Source: Neorhizobium vignae
GTDB lineage: Bacteria; Pseudomonadota; Alphaproteobacteria; Rhizobiales; Rhizobiaceae
DNA: 37,677 nt
NCBI RefSeq assembly: GCF_000732195.1
Contig: NZ_JNNU01000034.1
Span: 1 to 37,677, forward strand
Direction of reading: 5' to 3'
The notes beneath the pieces are model-generated. The model worked only from the letters and a program-made list of their open reading frames with translations, had not been told where the DNA came from and did not search any database. This document shows, piece by piece, positions 34,919 through 37,677 of this stretch. The first letter of the stretch is position 1. Each line of letters starts with the position of its first letter. The position numbers and the translations under genes are program-made.

Positions 34919-36508
34919 ATGACATTTTCCAGACGCAACTTCCACAAGATCGCTCTTGCCGCCGGCGCCTTCGTAGCATTGCCCGGAGGCTCGTTCGCCG
35001 CCGCCGAAGGGCCGGTTGCCGGCGGCACATTGAAGATCGTCTATTTTCCGGAGCCGACGCAGCTCGTCGCGATCAACACCAGCGCCGGCGGTCCGCAATT
35101 CATCGGCGCCAAGATCTTCGACGGCCTCTTGACCTACGACTACGACCTCACGCCCAAGCCTTCCCTGGCAAAGGAATGGAGCATATCTCCGGATGGCCTG
35201 GAATACGTTTTCCGCCTGCGGGAGGGCGTCAAGTTCCATGACGGCAAGCCGCTCACATCCGCCGATGTCGCCTTCTCGATCCTGCGGTTGAAAGAAGCCC
35301 ATCCGCGTGGCCGCGCCATCTTCTCGCAGGTGACCGACGTGGATTCGTCAGATCCCCTTACCGCAAAGATCAAGCTCGCCAAGCCGTCGCCGGGCCTGAT
35401 CACCGCGCTTGCGGGCTCGGAATCGCCCATTGTTCCGAAGCATATTTTCGAGACCTTCAAACCGGTCGACAATCCAAAGCCGGAGCAGATCATCGGCAGT
35501 GGCCCGTTCGTCTTGAGGGAGTGGCTACCCGGCAGCCACATCCTGCTGGAAAAGAACACAGCCTATTGGGATGCGCCGCGTCCCTATCTCGACCGCGTCA
35601 TCATCCGCCTCGTCAACGATGCAGGCGCGCGATCGGCCGCACTGGAAACAGGCGAGGCCGATATCGGCCCCAATCCGGTGCCGCTTGCCGACCTCGAACG
35701 ACTGAAGACCGTTCCGACGCTTCAGATCGATGATCGGATCTATGCCTATGCCGGCCAGCAGAACCAGCTCGTCATCAATCTCGAAAACCCGTATCTGAAG
35801 GAACTGAAAGTCCGCCAGGCCATCGCGCATGCGATCGACGTCAAGGCTCTCATCAACGTCGTGCTCTACGGCTATGCGGTTCCATCACCGACCCCGATCA
35901 GCCCCGGCCTGGCCAAGTTCCACAATCCCGACATCCCGTTTGCAAAGTTCGACACCGCATTGGCCGAAAAGCTGCTCGACGAAGCCGGTTATCCGCGCAA
36001 GGCAGGCAGCAGGCGCTTCAAGCTCCGCGTAACGACCAACCCGTTCAATCCGCAAACCTATTCCGACTTCATCGCTCAGGCACTGACAAAAATCGGCATT
36101 GAACCGGACATCCAGAAGTTCGATTTCGGCACCTATGTTAAAGTCGTCTATACCGATCGAGCCTGGGATCTCTCGGTGGAGTCCCTCTCCAACACGTTCG
36201 ATCCGACTGCCGGCGTGCAGCGCGTCTACTGGAGCAAGAACTTCAAGATCGGCCTGCCTTTCTCGAATGCCAGCCACTATGAAAACCCGGAGGTCGATCA
36301 ATTGCTCGAGGCTGCAGCAGCGGAGCCGGATGTCGAGAAGCGGGCTAAATACTTCAAGGATTTCCAGGTCATCATCGCGCGCGACTTACCGGTCATCAAC
36401 CTGGTCTCACCTATCCAGCCGATCGTCGGCAGCGTGAAGGTCAGGGACTATGCGCGAGGAGCGGAAGGTCTCGGAGGAAACATCTCGCTAGCGCGGCTCA
36501 ACGCGTGA
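34919..36508 (+). CDS. Peptide/opine-type ABC transporter substrate-binding protein (SBP_bac_5) with Tat signal, second copy
   Basis: 529 residues. The N-terminus SRRNFHKIALAAGAFVALPG is a clear Tat signal, with cleavage near SFA-AAE. The mature part matches family 5 (LTYDYDLTPKPSLAKEW, VFRLREGVKFHDGKPLTSAD, GPFVLREWLPGSHILLEKN). It is a paralogue of the protein at 17523-19136: both share the HPRGRA segment and GVQR(V/L)YWSKNFK. The ATG at 34919 has AGGA upstream. It is the last intact gene of the plus-strand unit; no permease follows, so it most likely serves the DppBCDF-type transporter encoded at 22790-26704. Confidence 0.9.
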   Translation: MTFSRRNFHKIALAAGAFVALPGGSFAAAEGPVAGGTLKIVYFPEPTQLVAINTSAGGPQFIGAKIFDGLLTYDYDLTPKPSLAKEWSISPDGLEYVFRLREGVKFHDGKPLTSADVAFSILRLKEAHPRGRAIFSQVTDVDSSDPLTAKIKLAKPSPGLITALAGSESPIVPKHIFETFKPVDNPKPEQIIGSGPFVLREWLPGSHILLEKNTAYWDAPRPYLDRVIIRLVNDAGARSAALETGEADIGPNPVPLADLERLKTVPTLQIDDRIYAYAGQQNQLVINLENPYLKELKVRQAIAHAIDVKALINVVLYGYAVPSPTPISPGLAKFHNPDIPFAKFDTALAEKLLDEAGYPRKAGSRRFKLRVTTNPFNPQTYSDFIAQALTKIGIEPDIQKFDFGTYVKVVYTDRAWDLSVESLSNTFDPTAGVQRVYWSKNFKIGLPFSNASHYENPEVDQLLEAAAAEPDVEKRAKYFKDFQVIIARDLPVINLVSPIQPIVGSVKVRDYARGAEGLGGNISLARLNA

Positions 36509-36539
36509 TTGTACAAGGATCACGATTTCCCGATCACGT

Positions 36540-36723
36540 GAAAGGCTTGTGCTTCTCGGTCCATCCGGCTGCGGCAAATCCTCGATCCTCAAGGGCGGTG
36601 GCGGGCTTTCTGAAGCCGGCCTCTGGAACGATCAAGGTGCGTGGTCGTGAAGCAAAGGGTCCCGGCCCTGACCGCATCGTCGTTTTCCAGGAGTTCGACC
36701 AACTCCTGCCATGGAAAACCGTT
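36540..36723 (+). pseudogene. Remnant of an SsuB/TauB/NrtD-type ABC ATPase
   Basis: A fragment reading ERLVLLGPSGCGKSSILK (Walker A GPSGCGKSS) in one frame. After an apparent extra G at 36593-36595 it continues as AVAGFLKPASGTIKVRG and IVVFQEFDQLLPWKTV (Q loop) in the next frame. It stops matching after about 36723, so signature, Walker B and H loop are missing. The family energises sulfonate, taurine or nitrate importers, a different transporter class from the peptide-type one in the cluster. It begins 31 bp after the binding-protein gene. The following 36724-36935 stretch has an open frame I do not recognise. Confidence 0.7.
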
Positions 36724-36941
36724 CCGATTATCCGTTCCATACCAACTTTCTTCAGCATGGTTTCGGTCCGGTTGCGAATTTCCCTCTTGGAGAAATGTCT
36801 GACCTTCCCTTCTTCGCCGCTCCGGAGAAAGCTTCGGCCTGGGACGGTATGACGTCGCTGATTGACAATTGCCAACTACAAAATTTTAAACCCGGCATAT
36901 TAGGATCTCTGAAAGCATCAGTGCCGCTGCAGTGATTGCTG

Positions 36942-36977
36942 GAAATGAGGGGACTTACTCGCGGTTCCCCTCATTTC
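36942..36977. terminator. Strong hairpin, probable terminator or boundary element
   Basis: GAAATGAGGGGA (36942-36953) and TCCCCTCATTTC (36966-36977) form a perfect 12-bp stem with a 12-base loop. A small CGCC-TTC-GGCG hairpin follows directly. There is no U tract, so intrinsic termination is not certain. It lies after the broken ATPase and before the stretch without genes. Confidence 0.5.
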
Positions 36978-37262
36978 GCCTTCGGCGCCTGAAGCAGACG
37001 GTGGGAACCATCAGCCAAACGCAAGCTACACTCCTGCAATGATAGAACGTTGCTACAACCTACGCGGTCGGCGGAAGTCTCGGGTGCTGTAGTTTTCGGC
37101 TGGTCCGGCCGCAACTTATGCGGCTATCCCTGGAAAATCTGATAGCTCGCCAGAAAGCGAATCGGTATTAGAAGCTTAGTAAGTCACTGTCCGAAGTGCT
37201 TCCGAGTACTGGGCGAGCGTCGCATCTCGTCACCAGCTGATCTTTTTATTGTTGCAACTTCG
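36978..37262. other. Stretch without a supportable gene
   Basis: About 285 bp between the hairpin and the promoter-like site before the response regulator. I found no coding sequence, repeat or RNA gene here on either strand. Confidence 0.5.
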
Positions 37263-37287
37263 GGAACTACGTAGGTAGTTGCGCGTT
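37263..37287 (+). promoter_or_regulatory. EcfG (general stress sigma) type promoter before the response regulator
   Basis: GGAAC (37263-37267) and CGTT (37284-37287) are separated by exactly 16 bases, the EcfG consensus. The GTG start of the receiver gene is 52 bp downstream. The spacer overlaps a perfect palindrome, AACTAC-GTAG-GTAGTT (37265-37280), which could be an operator that blocks the -35 element. Confidence 0.65.
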
Positions 37288-37339
37288 CTAGCCGCCTTGC
37301 TCACGGACGGGTAAGAACTCGATATCGCGGGGATTGACA

Positions 37340-37677
37340 GTGACCGAACCATCCGAAGCTCCATTACTCCTTCTTGTCGAAGACGACCCGCTGGTTTCGC
37401 TGGCGGTGGAAGAGTTCTTATCGGGCGCAGGATTTGCGATCCTCGTAGCCAGCAGCGGTCAGGAAGCGATTAACCTACTTGAGGGCGACGCCTCCTTATC
37501 TGCCGTAGTGACAGACGTCCGACTTGGCACTGGCCCAAGCGGTTGGGACGTTGGACATCGAGCCCGTGAGTTAACGCCGAGTATGCCCGTCATCTACATG
37601 ACGGGAGACAGCGCCAACCTCTGGTCGGCTCACGGAGTGCCCGGCAGCATTGTCATCCAAAAGCCGTTTGTTGAGGC
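37340..37677 (+). CDS. Receiver-domain response regulator (3' cut by window)
   Basis: The GTG at 37340, preceded by GGGG, opens a frame that runs to the window end (112 codons). It is a CheY-like receiver: acidic pair in LLLVEDDPLVSLA, phospho-Asp in VVTDVRLGTGPSGWD, switch Thr in VIYMTGDSANLW, and the conserved Lys in VIQKPF. It is probably a single-domain regulator (about 120-130 residues) like those paired with hybrid kinases in rhizobia. No output domain is visible within the window. The promoter suggests control by the general stress sigma factor. Confidence 0.85.
   Translation, partial: MTEPSEAPLLLLVEDDPLVSLAVEEFLSGAGFAILVASSGQEAINLLEGDASLSAVVTDVRLGTGPSGWDVGHRARELTPSMPVIYMTGDSANLWSAHGVPGSIVIQKPFVE

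Noticed and set aside
36711..36935. Small ORF (74 codons) starting MENRSDYPFH
   Set aside because: The start overlaps the broken ATPase, there is no ribosome binding site, and no family is recognisable. It looks protein-like but I cannot support it as a gene.
1..37677. Mobile elements, CRISPR arrays, tRNA or rRNA genes
   Set aside because: I looked for transposase-like proteins, regular repeat-spacer patterns and RNA gene signatures and saw none, although the many remnants suggest past rearrangement.

Overview
The window is high-GC alphaproteobacterial DNA, most likely from the Rhizobiaceae (Rhizobium/Agrobacterium/Ensifer type). I base this on protein character: a KaiC-like ATPase paired with a hybrid kinase, many dipeptide-type ABC proteins and flavin monooxygenases, and promoter-like sites of the alphaproteobacterial general stress sigma factor EcfG. 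I saw no tRNA, rRNA, CRISPR array, insertion sequence or replication origin.

Left part (1-15400): stress, signalling and repair genes mixed with decaying genes. In order: the tail of a small cysteine-rich protein; a possible 60-aa ORF behind a GGAAC-N16-CGTT promoter; a hybrid histidine kinase broken by a frameshift (minus strand); a zinc alcohol/formaldehyde-type dehydrogenase broken by a frameshift; a small membrane protein; an ion-channel-like protein broken by a frameshift; an intact UvrA paralogue lacking the UvrB-binding region; remnants of an unknown gene and of an SRAP/YedK gene; and an intact kaiC-like plus hybrid kinase pair. From 13.5 to 15.4 kb lies a gene graveyard with pieces of a receiver domain, a chemotaxis receptor, an M20 amidohydrolase and an alpha/beta hydrolase. 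Several breaks are one-base changes in G or C runs, so consensus errors must be excluded before calling them all pseudogenes.

Main part (15580-36508): about 21 kb of tightly packed, apparently intact genes that look like an organosulfur scavenging system. It holds relatives of all three enzyme classes of the 4S (Dsz) desulfurisation pathway: two DszC-like acyl-CoA-dehydrogenase-fold monooxygenases, two flavin-dependent luciferase-like monooxygenases (one SsuD-like, one DszA/NtaA-like), and two tandem DszB-like desulfinases. The DszB-like proteins lack signal peptides and keep the catalytic Cys, His and Arg. These sit with a complete dipeptide-type ABC transporter (permeases B and C, ATPases D and F), two Tat-type substrate-binding proteins, an amidohydrolase, an aldo/keto reductase, two NAD(P)-binding proteins, an FAD monooxygenase, a DUF3088 protein and an RBBP9-type hydrolase.

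The cluster is built from four transcription units around two divergent promoter regions (about 19.2-19.5 kb and 26.7-27.0 kb). The proposed logic is import of an organosulfur compound, oxidation by FMNH2-dependent monooxygenases, and C-S cleavage by the desulfinases to release sulfite; the carbon skeleton is then handled by the accessory enzymes. The substrate cannot be read from the sequence. No flavin reductase or regulator gene is present in the cluster.

Right edge (36509-37677): a broken SsuB/TauB-type ATPase, a strong hairpin, and a receiver-domain protein cut by the window end and preceded by a second GGAAC-N16-CGTT site.
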